DNA of 64,000 nt from Chitinophagaceae bacterium UBA1930 (GTDB lineage: Bacteria > Bacteroidota > Bacteroidia > Chitinophagales > Chitinophagaceae). The DNA lies in contig DDFK01000002.1 in assembly GCA_002337145.1 (NCBI GenBank), forward strand, positions 744,001 through 808,000, read 5' to 3'. The notes beneath the pieces are model-generated. The model was not told where the DNA came from. It did no database searches and saw only the letters and a program-made list of their open reading frames with translations. Made by a program: the position numbers and the translations under genes. Shown here in pieces: positions 26,931 through 35,847 of this stretch (position 1 is the stretch's first letter; the number at the start of each line of letters is the position of its first letter).

Positions 26931-27138
26931 ACGCAAGAATGGTTATAAACTAAAAAATAAGTAATGCTCAATAACAAAACATTCAATTAAAAGAGGTAAG
27001 CAAGAAGTGGTACGCTACAGATATGTAATGGAGATACGGCAGGATAATTCCCATACAGCAAGCGTTTTAACTTAAGCCTTACCTTCTGCACAATCGTTCT
27101 CTCTAGGCAATAAAACTACATCGTATGGCTACCGCAAT

Positions 27139-27370
27139 ATTGTATTGCAATAAGTATTTCTACGCAAACGATGCCGATAACGATTTCATGTAACTAGCTT
27201 AATGCTTGATGTTTATACATGGTATAGCATGATATTTTAATACATGCAGACTGATAAAAAAAAGGGTGTCACAACAAACACAAACCAAAGCATGATTTTG
27301 ACCAAACCGCAAACGATACCGGAAACGTTTGCGTAGAAATAGAAAGGCTGATTGCTGATTGCAATACAAT
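27139..27370. repeat. Inverted repeat in the divergent gap upstream of two T9SS genes
   Basis: The left arm holds ATTGTATTGCAAT (27139-27151) and TATTTCTACGCAAACG (27155-27170). The right arm holds the exact reverse complements CGTTTGCGTAGAAATA (27326-27341) and ATTGCAATACAAT (27358-27370). The spacers inside the arms differ (3 versus 16 nt), so two separate conserved blocks are kept. In the right arm CGCAAACG (27308-27315) and CGTTTGCG (27326-27333) form a smaller dyad. The rest of the 613-bp gap (26931-27543) shows no open frame I can support. Operator pair, or ends of a degenerate element; not decided. Confidence 0.6.
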
Positions 27371-27543
27371 TATCTCATTAACATTATACCGCTAATTGAG
27401 AAGTTTATAACGATTGTGATTGCCGGATAACTTAAGGAATTGTGGTACATGCCTATTTGGCCCCATCCTTATAATCTTCACTTGATTACCTGTTTGCAAC
27501 GATTGCTTTTTATCTATTAAATAATGTTTTTAAAACTTGCTGT

Positions 27544-30516
27544 ATGAAGAAAAAGGTACTCTCCTTGTTTATTTTTCTTATTGGTTGTATTGCTGCAAAT
27601 GCAGGAACCTATTATTGGGTAGGCGGTACAACATCCGCTGCATGGAACACGGCCGTTTGGAGCACCACATTGGGCGGAACAGCAGTTTCCGGCTTTACAC
27701 CAACTTTATCTGACATATTTATTTTTGATGGTTCGGATATCAGCAGTACTGCCGGGGCACAAACAGGCAATATAACCGTGTCTATGGCTGCTTCCATTAC
27801 GATAGCACAATTGATTGTTCAGAACAGTGCCAATGCTACTGTTACTTCAAGTTCAGCCAATAGGAATGTTACCATTGCCGGGGCAGCAGGAAACGATTTT
27901 GTTGTAGGCACTGGCAGTTTTTTAAGCTTTACCGGAAGTACATTGGTAGTTACCATGAACACTGGTACTACCGGTACCTGTGACGGGACATTGGTAATCG
28001 GCAGTGGCGCCAACGACCAGCTTATTGTAACTGATGCCAATGGAATGATTTTTACTGCCAATGCTGTTGTGTCGCATAATGCAAGCAGTTCATCTACGTA
28101 TCCTTTTGGAAGCGGTACATCGGCTTCAGTGATTTTTCAAAGCGGTTCGCAGTTTACCAACGTTAAAGGCAATGACCCCTTTGGCGGTACTGGTAAATCG
28201 GTGGTTACTTTGCAACCAGGAAGCACTTATATATACCAGAATGCAAGTGCATCTAATTTTACGCCTGATGGCAATATATATTCCAATATTATTTACGATG
28301 CCAATGTTGCTGCAACTATTTCAGGTACTAGCGGGTTTACTTGCGATAACTTTATCGTGACTTCTTCTTTGACAAGTAAAGTGATGACGTTTTCCGAAAC
28401 GGGCACCATACATATAAAAGGAAATTTTACACTACAGGAAACAAGTTCAGCAACGATTACTTTTTCCCCTGCTTCTGCTGCAAGCATTGTGTTTGACGGT
28501 GCATTGGCCCAAACCTTTACGCATACTGGTACAGGTACATTTACTGTGGGTGCCAACCAGACATTTTCTGTCAACAATCCTATTGGTGTTTCACTTGGCT
28601 CTAACTTACTCATCAGTGCAGGCAAGTTTGTTGTTACGGGTGGCAGTGTATTCAATGCTTCTACTTTTGTTTTGTCTGGTGCAGGTTCCTTTTCGCTGCA
28701 AGCAGATGGTATTTTAAAAACATCCAACACAAGTGGCCTGCCTGCTTCCATAACCACAACCACAAAAACATTTACTGCAGGTGCCAACTACGAGTTTAAT
28801 GGTGCAACGGTTACACCATTCGGGTCATTAACAATAGGCAATCCCAAAAACTTAAAGATAGGTGCAAGCATTACGCTGGATAAGGCAATAAGCATGAGTG
28901 GGGTTTTGTCTTTTGGCAATGTAAACAGTAAAACTTTAACAACAGCAGGCAACCTTACCTTGCTGTCAACAACTTCCAATACAGCAAGTATTGCAGATGT
29001 GACGAATGGCGGAACAAATACAGGAAATGATATTAGTGGCAGTATCACCGTTCAACGTTTTATACAAGGTGGTGCATCGGCGGGTACACCCGGCAGAAGG
29101 GCATTCCGTTTCTTGAGCCATCCTTTTAACACCTATACCGATCTGCGTCAATTAACCAACCAAATAGATATAACAGGTACAGGTGCAACTGCATCACCTA
29201 CGCTTGCAAATTTTACACAGTCTGGCAGCAATGCTGCATCGGCATTCTGGTTCGATCCGTTAAGTGCCGATAACGGAACAAACGATGCAGGCTGGCAGGC
29301 ATTTACCAATAGTTTGCCTGCAAGCGGTACCGATGCCAATGCATGGAATGTTGGAGAAGGGATACGTGTATTGGTGAGGGGTGCAAAAGGAGAGGGGCTC
29401 TTAGGTGGTACTTATGTTGCAAGCGATGTTACCCTTAGCATGAGTGGTGCCGTAAACGTGGCTGCATCGCCTATTGTTACTACCCTTAACAGCAACCTGA
29501 TAGCAGGTGGTGGCTGGAACCTGGTGGGCAACCCATTGCCTTCGCCAGTGGAGGTACAGGCAAAACTGAAAGCATTGCGTACCGCCAATATTGGTGGTGC
29601 CAACAGCAACATCGGGGCAACGGCCTATGTATGGAATGCAAATAAAACCGGTACTGCAAGAGGCGGTTACGATGCCATAGACCTTACTGCAGCAAGCACC
29701 TATAGCTTGCCAATGAATGGTGTGGTGCTTGTTCAAACAACAACCAATAACAATACGGCCCTTGGTTTTTCTGAGACTGATAAAACGCTAACGGGAGGTA
29801 CCGGGCTGTTTAGGACAACAGGTATAAACAATGCCATTGCATTGACCATGTTTGATGCTAGTGGCAACCAGTTGGATGAAACCTTTATCCGTTTCAACAA
29901 TAAAACTGCAGCAACATTCGAGTCCAATGATGGTGGTAAATTATTGAATGAATATGCTTTGTACTCCATTACCAGCGATCATGTAAAAGCATACATCAAC
30001 AGCCAACCAGAGCCTAGCGATGCAAGCAGAATTGCGTTGGGTATTTACAGTGGCGTTGCAAAGAGTTTTGTATTGAAGGCAAGCGAACTGGATTTGCCAA
30101 CAGGTATTACTGTTTATTTAAAAGATAATTTCCTGAACGTACAACAAGCAATTACAGGAGTAGGTTTTGAATATGCATTCAGTACAACAGCAGATGCTGC
30201 AAGTAGCGGTGCCAACAGGTTTGAGCTTGTTTTTGCAAAATCCGTAGTGCCGGTAACCTTGGCTTCAACATTTACTGTTAAGCTTAGTCCCAACCCTGCA
30301 ATTGATAGGGTGAATGTGAACTTTAGTAACACTACAAAAGCAGCTACAACAATCAGCATTGTTAATGCAGCAGGCAAAACCGTAAAGACTGTTGATGCAG
30401 GCAATACGCAAAACGGTAACATCAGCATTCAAGTAAAAGGCCTAGCCAAAGGCAGCTACTATGTAACGTTGAATAACGGTACCGAAAAGAAGACAGAAAA
30501 ATTGATGATACAATAA
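27544..30516 (+). CDS. T9SS type A sorting-domain surface protein, third member of the local family
   Basis: A 990-residue exported protein. Signal peptide 1-21 (MKKKVLSLFIFLIGCIAANA). The mature part opens GTYYWVGGTTSAAWNTAVWS, a common start of large Bacteroidota beta-helix-like surface proteins, and continues as Ser/Thr/Asn-rich strands to about 480. A module at about 495-900 (ITVQRFIQGG, RRAFRFLSHPFN, WNLVGNPLPSPVEV, YVWNANKTGTARGGYD) is related in order and motifs to that of the genes at 5223 and 7951 but more diverged. The last ~80 residues are a T9SS type A domain (LSPNPAIDRVNVNF to GSYYVTLNNGTEKK). As at 5223, a PID-CTERM gene follows directly. No enzymatic motif seen. Confidence 0.87.
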   Translation: MKKKVLSLFIFLIGCIAANAGTYYWVGGTTSAAWNTAVWSTTLGGTAVSGFTPTLSDIFIFDGSDISSTAGAQTGNITVSMAASITIAQLIVQNSANATVTSSSANRNVTIAGAAGNDFVVGTGSFLSFTGSTLVVTMNTGTTGTCDGTLVIGSGANDQLIVTDANGMIFTANAVVSHNASSSSTYPFGSGTSASVIFQSGSQFTNVKGNDPFGGTGKSVVTLQPGSTYIYQNASASNFTPDGNIYSNIIYDANVAATISGTSGFTCDNFIVTSSLTSKVMTFSETGTIHIKGNFTLQETSSATITFSPASAASIVFDGALAQTFTHTGTGTFTVGANQTFSVNNPIGVSLGSNLLISAGKFVVTGGSVFNASTFVLSGAGSFSLQADGILKTSNTSGLPASITTTTKTFTAGANYEFNGATVTPFGSLTIGNPKNLKIGASITLDKAISMSGVLSFGNVNSKTLTTAGNLTLLSTTSNTASIADVTNGGTNTGNDISGSITVQRFIQGGASAGTPGRRAFRFLSHPFNTYTDLRQLTNQIDITGTGATASPTLANFTQSGSNAASAFWFDPLSADNGTNDAGWQAFTNSLPASGTDANAWNVGEGIRVLVRGAKGEGLLGGTYVASDVTLSMSGAVNVAASPIVTTLNSNLIAGGGWNLVGNPLPSPVEVQAKLKALRTANIGGANSNIGATAYVWNANKTGTARGGYDAIDLTAASTYSLPMNGVVLVQTTTNNNTALGFSETDKTLTGGTGLFRTTGINNAIALTMFDASGNQLDETFIRFNNKTAATFESNDGGKLLNEYALYSITSDHVKAYINSQPEPSDASRIALGIYSGVAKSFVLKASELDLPTGITVYLKDNFLNVQQAITGVGFEYAFSTTADAASSGANRFELVFAKSVVPVTLASTFTVKLSPNPAIDRVNVNFSNTTKAATTISIVNAAGKTVKTVDAGNTQNGNISIQVKGLAKGSYYVTLNNGTEKKTEKLMIQ

Positions 30517-30568
30517 ACAACCGTAACCTGTTTGGCTTTGCTGATAGGTTGCTTTAAAATACATGTGT

Positions 30569-30778
30569 ATGAAATTCAGGATATCAACCACGCAGCTAAT
30601 AACTTTCAGCCTGCTATTTGTATTGTTTGCCCTTCCGGCTATATGTCATGCCCAGCCTGGGTTTGGTGATGATACGGATGATGTGCCCATTGATGGCGGA
30701 CTCTCCTTATTGGTAGCAGCTGGTGTTGGTTACGGTGCAAAAAAATTGAAGGAAAGAAGAAGCAAAAATGTTGAATGA
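30569..30778 (+). CDS. Small PID-CTERM-type sorting-signal protein (second copy)
   Basis: A 69-residue protein (71 from the alternative ATG at 30563). Signal peptide with hydrophobic LITFSLLFVLFALPAICHAQ, a tiny acidic mature part (PGFGDDTD), then DVPIDGGLSLLVAAGVGYG and a basic tail KKLKERRSKNVE. The C-terminal signal is almost identical to the copy at 4914-5144 while the N-terminal halves differ. It follows the T9SS gene by about 50 bp on the same strand and has its own terminator. If the C-terminal signal is cut, only a short acidic peptide would remain, so the protein may serve as a tag, peptide or anchor; that is speculation. Confidence 0.8.
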   Translation: MKFRISTTQLITFSLLFVLFALPAICHAQPGFGDDTDDVPIDGGLSLLVAAGVGYGAKKLKERRSKNVE

Positions 30779-30804
30779 ACTTGGTAGATAGAATCATAGC
30801 AAGC

Positions 30805-30837
30805 AAAGCCATCCTATGTTTATGGGGTGGCTTTTTT
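30805..30837 (+). terminator. Terminator after the PID-CTERM gene
   Basis: Stem AAAGCCATCC with GGGGTGGCTTT (wobble allowed) and a T6 run, 27 bp after the stop. It closes the two-gene T9SS/PID-CTERM unit. Confidence 0.7.
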
Positions 30838-30854
30838 AAAACAAAATCTGGCAA

Positions 30855-30868
30855 CGTTTGCGTAGAAA
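30855..30868 (+). repeat. Third copy of the 14-mer CGTTTGCGTAGAAA
   Basis: Identical to 27326-27339 and, inverted, to 27157-27170. It lies just beyond the terminator, so the T9SS/PID-CTERM unit is flanked on both sides by the same 14-mer in direct orientation. The companion ATTGCAATACAAT block is missing here. Confidence 0.5.
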
Positions 30869-30949
30869 AAAGCAGTACGAATTAGGAAGCAAACACGAAT
30901 TAAAACTACCTTAAATTATTATTTAACGATTGCCAAACCTCCACTGCTT

Positions 30950-31063
30950 ATGAAGTTTATCTTTCTGCTAAGTTGTATGTTGGTATGTGTGTGTTTTATG
31001 TATGAAAGGCTGCATGGCCTGATAGAAAGCCGCAATTCAAGAGCCACCAATCCCCATATTTAA
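30950..31063 (+). CDS. 37-residue microprotein, paralogue of 18796-18897
   Basis: ATG at 30950, TAA at 31061. It encodes MKFIFLLSCMLVCVCFMYE and then an 18-residue polar tail. The first 19 residues align without gaps to the microprotein at 18796 (11 identities, the rest conservative); the tail does not. It lies 30 bp upstream of the next T9SS gene and could be its leader gene or an independent product. A single hydrophobic segment suggests membrane association; the three Cys positions in the helix (two shared with the other copy) are unusual. Confidence 0.55.
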   Translation: MKFIFLLSCMLVCVCFMYERLHGLIESRNSRATNPHI

Positions 31064-31093
31064 TAACCTCAAAATAATTAAAAAACTTGCTGT

Positions 31094-32443
31094 ATGAAAA
31101 AAATCTATTTTTCAACTTTTCTTCTTTTTGCCTGCCTGTCCGGAAAGGCACAATTGTTTCAACAGTTGTTCCCCAATAGGGTTGCCGGATTTACTAATTC
31201 GGCCCTTGTTGATGCAAACTATGTAAGCATACTTACGCCTACCAGTTCGCAGTTTACCTGCTTTGCATCGGGCCATTCAAGTGCCACGCTTTCGGTTCCT
31301 GATGCCACAGACGATGCAACTGCCCCTTTTACATTAAAAGCGGTTACCACTTCATCGAGCAGTATATGGGCATTGGGCCGTAATGTGAACTATGCAACGG
31401 TTCCCACATCTTTAAAGATTACATTCGATCTGAATATTACACCAGGTAGTACGGGCTCTAACCCCAAGTGGTTTTTTTATGTGGGCAATGGGTTTGCAAA
31501 CACGGTTACACAGGAAGCAGATGCCAATGTACATTCGGGTTTTGCAATAAGGTATAGCTCATCCACCGCGCCGGGCCAGTACACTATACGCCCGTTGAAT
31601 GGTACAGAGTCATCCAACTTTGCGGGTGGCACTTCAAGAACCATCACTTTTGCTATTAACAATAGCGGGTCTGCATTAACTTATACCGACCCTAACGGTG
31701 CCACAGAATCTGTTGCCAATGATACCTGGGATTTATGGGTAGGCACTACAAAATTGTTTAACGACCAGGCTGCCACTACTGCTACGCAAGCAATCAATAA
31801 CTTTAAGTTTGGCGACCTGGTGAACAGTAGTGCAGGCAGGGCAAATATGTATGTTGACAACCTTGTTGTTGCCAATTTGGTTGTAACAACACCTGTTACT
31901 ATTGCAAGCCTGAATGCGTATCAAAAAAATAATGGCATACAGGTAGACTGGTCCACAGCTTCTGAAATAAACCTGAACAATTTTCTGGTTGAAAAATCTG
32001 TTGACGGAATCAACTATGCTGCAGCGACTTCTTTAAATGCAAAAGGCAGCAGCAATGCAGTGACCAATTATACTTGGTATGATGCAGCACCCAATAACGG
32101 CAATAATTTTTACCGCATAAAATCAGTTGATAAAGATGGTTCATTCAAGTACAGCAATGTATTAAAGGTGGCTATTGGTAAAGTGAAAGCAGAAATGGTG
32201 ATTGCTCCCAACCCTGTAAAGAATGCACAGCTTAACCTGCAACTAAGCAGTTTGGAAAAAGGCAATTATACCATGAAGGCTATTAACAGTGCAGGGCAAA
32301 TAGTGGCCAGTAAAGTAATTGGTCACGAAGGTGGTTCTGCTGCTTACACCATTAACTTGCCACAGCTTGTAAAAGCAGGTTCCTATACGTTGGTATTGCA
32401 GAATGGTGATACCAGGATTACCAAACAGTTTATGGTTGAGTAA
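31094..32443 (+). CDS. T9SS type A sorting-domain protein
   Basis: A 449-residue exported protein. Signal peptide MKKIYFSTFLLFACLSGKAQ. About 20-275 are a beta-rich region with a lectin/jelly-roll look (TPTSSQFTCFASGHSSATLSV, LWVGTTKLFND). About 280-365 are an Fn3-like domain often found just before the sorting signal (IQVDWSTASEINLNNFLVEKS, FYRIKSVDKDGSFKYSNVLK). The last ~80 residues are a type A sorting domain (IAPNPVKNAQLNLQL). It belongs to a run of T9SS genes but is not a member of the 5223/7951/27544 family. Binding partner unknown. Confidence 0.85.
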   Translation: MKKIYFSTFLLFACLSGKAQLFQQLFPNRVAGFTNSALVDANYVSILTPTSSQFTCFASGHSSATLSVPDATDDATAPFTLKAVTTSSSSIWALGRNVNYATVPTSLKITFDLNITPGSTGSNPKWFFYVGNGFANTVTQEADANVHSGFAIRYSSSTAPGQYTIRPLNGTESSNFAGGTSRTITFAINNSGSALTYTDPNGATESVANDTWDLWVGTTKLFNDQAATTATQAINNFKFGDLVNSSAGRANMYVDNLVVANLVVTTPVTIASLNAYQKNNGIQVDWSTASEINLNNFLVEKSVDGINYAAATSLNAKGSSNAVTNYTWYDAAPNNGNNFYRIKSVDKDGSFKYSNVLKVAIGKVKAEMVIAPNPVKNAQLNLQLSSLEKGNYTMKAINSAGQIVASKVIGHEGGSAAYTINLPQLVKAGSYTLVLQNGDTRITKQFMVE

Positions 32444-32473
32444 ACGATGTTTTGAATATCCCTTAAACCTGAA

Positions 32474-32508
32474 AAGAGGCTTGCATGATTTGTAAGTCTC
32501 TTTTTTTT
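32474..32508 (+). terminator. Terminator between convergent genes
   Basis: A 12-bp stem AAGAGGCTTGCA with TGTAAGTCTCTT (two G-T pairs), followed by eight T. It ends the T9SS gene at 32443. Confidence 0.8.
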
Positions 32509-32560
32509 ATGTATGAAGCAGGGTTGCCTGTTGGCATAAGTAATGTTTGCTTGCAATACA

Positions 32561-33619
32561 TCAATGGGTATGCATCAGTGATGGCGAAATGATAAAACTA
32601 TCTGGCACAAACATCCTGTTGGTAAGGAAAGAAGAATCGGTAAGGGTGTTGAGGAATGCAGTGAGCCTGCCTATTTCGTAAGGGGTTAAAGGTATCTTGT
32701 CCTTTACAAGCGGGTCCGTATTGGGTACGGCAACAAGGTTGTTGCGATAGTGTTCCATTACATCGTACAGCCTGTAAAACCTGCCATCGTGTCCATACGG
32801 AAATGTTACCTGCACATTGCGTAAAGAAGGTACCCTGAACTTCATAAAGTCTGCCGTGTCTTTTGTAACATTCATCCTGCCCAGGTCATTTAATGAATAG
32901 TCCAGTTGCATGCCTGTGTTCCTGAAACTGTTGTCGGTAAACATGGGCTCGGTGTGGCAGCTGCTGCATTTGTTTTTGAATATATCGTAGCCCAATGCTT
33001 CTGATTGGTTAAAGCTGGCTTGCCCCCTTTTTACCTTATCGTATTTGCTGTTGCTGCTTACCAGCATTACCATGAACTGGCTTAATGCCTTGCCTATTTT
33101 TTGCCCGGTGATGTTACCGTTGCCAAATGCCTGGGCAAACATTCTTGTATAGGTAGTATCGGCACTTAATTTTTTGATGACGCTGTCAACCGTTTCGCCC
33201 ATCTCGTTTTTTGCAGTAAGCGGAAAGATGAACTGTTGGTCCAGATGTGCAATGCTGCCGTCCCACATGAAATTGCTTTGCCATGCAAGGTTCTGTAACG
33301 ATGGGGCATTGCGTGTGGTAAGCTGGTTGTCTATTCCGTGGCTTAGGTTATGGTCGTAATTATTAAACGCACCAAACTGTTGGTGGCAACTGGCACAGGC
33401 AAAATTACCGTCGCGGCTTAGCTGGCCATCATAAAACAGTTTCTTGCCCAGTTCAAAACCTTCTTGTGTAAGCGGGTTGCTTTTGAAATCGTACACCGGT
33501 TGCGGCCAGCCCTGCGGTACCATGAATGTTAATGGGGTAGGGGGCTGGTTGACCTGTATAAAAGCAGTGCCTGCAACAATGAATAAGAGCAGGACAAAAA
33601 AATATCTGGATGCTTTCAT
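32561..33619 (-). CDS. Di-haem cytochrome c peroxidase (MauG/CcpA family)
   Basis: A 352-residue exported protein with two c-type haem motifs, CASCH (about residue 75) and CSSCH (about residue 225), and the family layout: LGKKLFYDGQLSRDGNFACASCH, RNAPSLQNLAW, MWDGSIAHLDQQ, and late RVPSLRNVQVTFPYGHDGRF. An N-terminal hydrophobic signal (YFFVLLLFIVAGTAF) sends it to the periplasm. The family reduces hydrogen peroxide with electrons from small cytochromes or, as MauG, modifies protein side chains. The neighbouring gene upstream on the same strand is lysyl-oxidase-like, a copper/quinone family, but a working link is only a guess. Confidence 0.9.
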   Translation of the reverse strand: MKASRYFFVLLLFIVAGTAFIQVNQPPTPLTFMVPQGWPQPVYDFKSNPLTQEGFELGKKLFYDGQLSRDGNFACASCHQQFGAFNNYDHNLSHGIDNQLTTRNAPSLQNLAWQSNFMWDGSIAHLDQQFIFPLTAKNEMGETVDSVIKKLSADTTYTRMFAQAFGNGNITGQKIGKALSQFMVMLVSSNSKYDKVKRGQASFNQSEALGYDIFKNKCSSCHTEPMFTDNSFRNTGMQLDYSLNDLGRMNVTKDTADFMKFRVPSLRNVQVTFPYGHDGRFYRLYDVMEHYRNNLVAVPNTDPLVKDKIPLTPYEIGRLTAFLNTLTDSSFLTNRMFVPDSFIISPSLMHTH

Positions 33620-33734
33620 GTTTGGATTCCTTATTTGGTGGCAATGCTTTTATGAAACAGGAACATTGTTGTATGGGTGCGTAAGGGATTGAAGTGGAAA
33701 GCACGCAAGGCCAATGTATTGGCTGCGGACTTGT

Positions 33735-33776
33735 AACGTAAAGCCCGGCCCGCACAGGCGGGTTACGCCATGGCTG
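33735..33776 (-). repeat. GC-rich intergenic repeat, degenerate copy D
   Basis: The gap holds AAAGCCCGGCCCG and CGGGTTACGCCATGG. On the minus strand this reads as TGGCGTAACCC...CGGGCC...TTTAC, a shortened form of copy C. The exact 15-mer is not kept, so membership is less sure than for copies A to C. Confidence 0.4.
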
Positions 33777-33778
33777 CC

Positions 33779-35608
33779 TTAGTTGTTGCCCTTTAGCACT
33801 TTTACATATTTAGTGTCTTTGCCAATGGTGATTTTTACGAAATATATTCCGGTTGATAGGTTGGCCAGGGAAACCTTGGTTTCGATGGAACCCACAGTGC
33901 TTGCATAATCCGGGCTTTTATACACTGCCCGCCCTGCAATGTCGTACACGGCAATGGACGTTTGTTGTGGCGTAGGCAGGTAGTAAAACACATTGATGAA
34001 ATCTTTAAAGGGATTGGGGTAAACGTTTACGTTATACGGGTTGTCGGATGTAGGTTTTGCCCGTACCCGTATGTAGGCTGTTTTGGTTACAGAGTCGGAG
34101 CATAGTACATCTTTTGCCCTTGTTTTTAAGGTTACACTGTAGTTGCCGGGCTTGGTATAGGTATGCGTAGGAAACTGTGTGGTGTCGGTTGTGCCATCGC
34201 CAAAACTCCAATACCATCTGTCGTTGCTTGGTTTGGAAGTGTCGTAGAAATTTACTTTTAAAGAGCCTTCACCAGAAAGTGTATCGGCATAGAAGCCGCC
34301 CTTGCAACAATTCTGGTTGTCTTGAAATGCAAGCATAACAGGCACTACGGCAATATTGTTGTTTTCGTTCTGTTCAAGCACATTGTTCAAAGGGTCCGTT
34401 ACGGAAACAACATAGTACCAACCGTTGCATAGGTCGGTTGGAAAATGCAGTTCCTGTCCGTCGTAACCTGGAAAGTAAATATCCAGATAGCCCGGGAAAA
34501 TGCCCTGTTGCCTTGCACAGCCCGAAGCGGTACCCAAGCCAGGGTTGCCAGCATCGCTATAAGTAAGTGGGTTGCCATTTACATCGGCACAGTAACCAAG
34601 GCTGGCACTGCAATTGTAATTGTTTACGAGGCAGAAGCTCACTTTGGTGTCTTGCCCAACAATGGGCCATTTAAGTGGGTCGGCCTGTGGGCCTTTGATG
34701 CGTAAGGTATTGTAAGTCCAGTTGTCTAAATGCACATGCCCATGCGTTGGGTGGTATTGCATATAGCCGGCAAAACGGTCAACATAGGTCATGGTAGAGC
34801 CACTTTTATGATAGACCCTTTGCACTACTTTTTCTTTGGGGTAATCGCCGTTGGGGCAAGGTGTAGAGGCATCGGGAACAGAAGTTGTACCACAGAAGCA
34901 TTCGCCTGTGCCGCGTATTTCCAACGGGCCATAGCCAATATTGGGAGTACCAACGCCCACATGCACTACGCCTGGTTCATCGTAGTAGTTGTTCTGTATC
35001 ACTTTGGCGGCATTGGTCATGTCGGGCAAGAGATCGCAGTCATCGCTGCCATCGGGACATTTACAGCCTTTGCCGTTGGTTAATGTGCATAAAGAAACAA
35101 CAGGTGTAAGCGGTGGGTTATTGCCGAATGTAATGGAAAAATTGAGCAGCACGCCTGTATTGAAAGGTATTTCGTCAATAACCCCAAGGTACCATATACC
35201 ATTTGGGTTGATACCTGTATTGATATTGTTGAGTGATTCTTCGGGAATGAAAGTGCCCAGGAATGGTGCCACGCCCGACCCTATGGGCAATGTGCCCGCT
35301 TCTGTAAAGCAGGTATTGGTATAGTTCTTTCCGTTGCCGCCCCTGTTGTTGGCCAGTTTAACCAGGATGCCATTGGGCGATTTGATATAGAGATCCAACT
35401 GCCCTACATAAGGGTGGTTGATGTTTACGCAAACAGAGAGCAGTCCAAAGTTGGTAGAGTCTATTGTTGCGGGCAGGCCCGTAACGGTTACAGGATAATA
35501 TACCAATGCATTGTCGGGTATATTGCCACCGGTGGTATTGGTAAACGTTTGCGAAAAGGACTGCAAACAGAACAAACTAAATAGAACAAGCGTAAAATTC
35601 TTTATCAT
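33779..35608 (-). CDS. Lysyl-oxidase-like protein with P-domain-like, PKD and T9SS sorting domains
   Basis: A 609-residue exported protein. Signal peptide about 1-20 from the ATG at 35608. About 21-165 resemble a proprotein-convertase P-domain (VCVNINHPYVGQLDLYIKSPNG). About 195-420 resemble the lysyl oxidase family, with the His-rich MQYHPTHGHVHLDNWTYNTLR matching its copper-binding site and many Cys (at least ten) suggesting disulfides. About 445-525 is a PKD domain (WYWSFGDGTTDTTQFPTHTY). The last ~80 residues are a type A sorting domain (VYPNPFKDFINVFYY). The enzyme class oxidises lysine side chains to aldehydes; activity here is not proven and the quinone-forming Tyr/Lys pair was not located. 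Upstream of the peroxidase gene. Confidence 0.8.
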   Translation of the reverse strand: MIKNFTLVLFSLFCLQSFSQTFTNTTGGNIPDNALVYYPVTVTGLPATIDSTNFGLLSVCVNINHPYVGQLDLYIKSPNGILVKLANNRGGNGKNYTNTCFTEAGTLPIGSGVAPFLGTFIPEESLNNINTGINPNGIWYLGVIDEIPFNTGVLLNFSITFGNNPPLTPVVSLCTLTNGKGCKCPDGSDDCDLLPDMTNAAKVIQNNYYDEPGVVHVGVGTPNIGYGPLEIRGTGECFCGTTSVPDASTPCPNGDYPKEKVVQRVYHKSGSTMTYVDRFAGYMQYHPTHGHVHLDNWTYNTLRIKGPQADPLKWPIVGQDTKVSFCLVNNYNCSASLGYCADVNGNPLTYSDAGNPGLGTASGCARQQGIFPGYLDIYFPGYDGQELHFPTDLCNGWYYVVSVTDPLNNVLEQNENNNIAVVPVMLAFQDNQNCCKGGFYADTLSGEGSLKVNFYDTSKPSNDRWYWSFGDGTTDTTQFPTHTYTKPGNYSVTLKTRAKDVLCSDSVTKTAYIRVRAKPTSDNPYNVNVYPNPFKDFINVFYYLPTPQQTSIAVYDIAGRAVYKSPDYASTVGSIETKVSLANLSTGIYFVKITIGKDTKYVKVLKGNN

Positions 35609-35744
35609 GCCCAATACATTGTGGTGTTAGCGTAAAACGGGTGGCAAGCCCTGCTTTTTCTGAAGCAGGAAATTGCAATTCCAAAATAAACGATAAAAAG
35701 GGTGCAGGTATTGTTATAGGTTGGCCCGTTCACCTAAATGAGCG

Positions 35745-35790
35745 GCAAAATCATTGTTTCTGTATTGTTTTATACAAAAAACAATGATTA
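35745..35790 (-). terminator. Terminator of the kinase/regulator operon
   Basis: A long inverted repeat: AATCATTGTTTCTGTAT (35749-35765) with ATACAAAAAACAATGATT (35772-35789). On the minus strand it is followed by TTTTGCC, 58 bp after the response-regulator stop. Confidence 0.65.
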
Positions 35791-35847
35791 GATAACTTTC
35801 GGGCATGGATTGATGCCTTGAAAATGTTTTTGGGAAACAGGCGGTGG

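Noticed and set aside
35536..35546. AAACGTTTGCGAA as a fourth copy of the CGTTTGCG word
   Set aside because: It lies inside the signal peptide region of the lysyl-oxidase-like gene and matches only 8-9 bases of the 14-mer.
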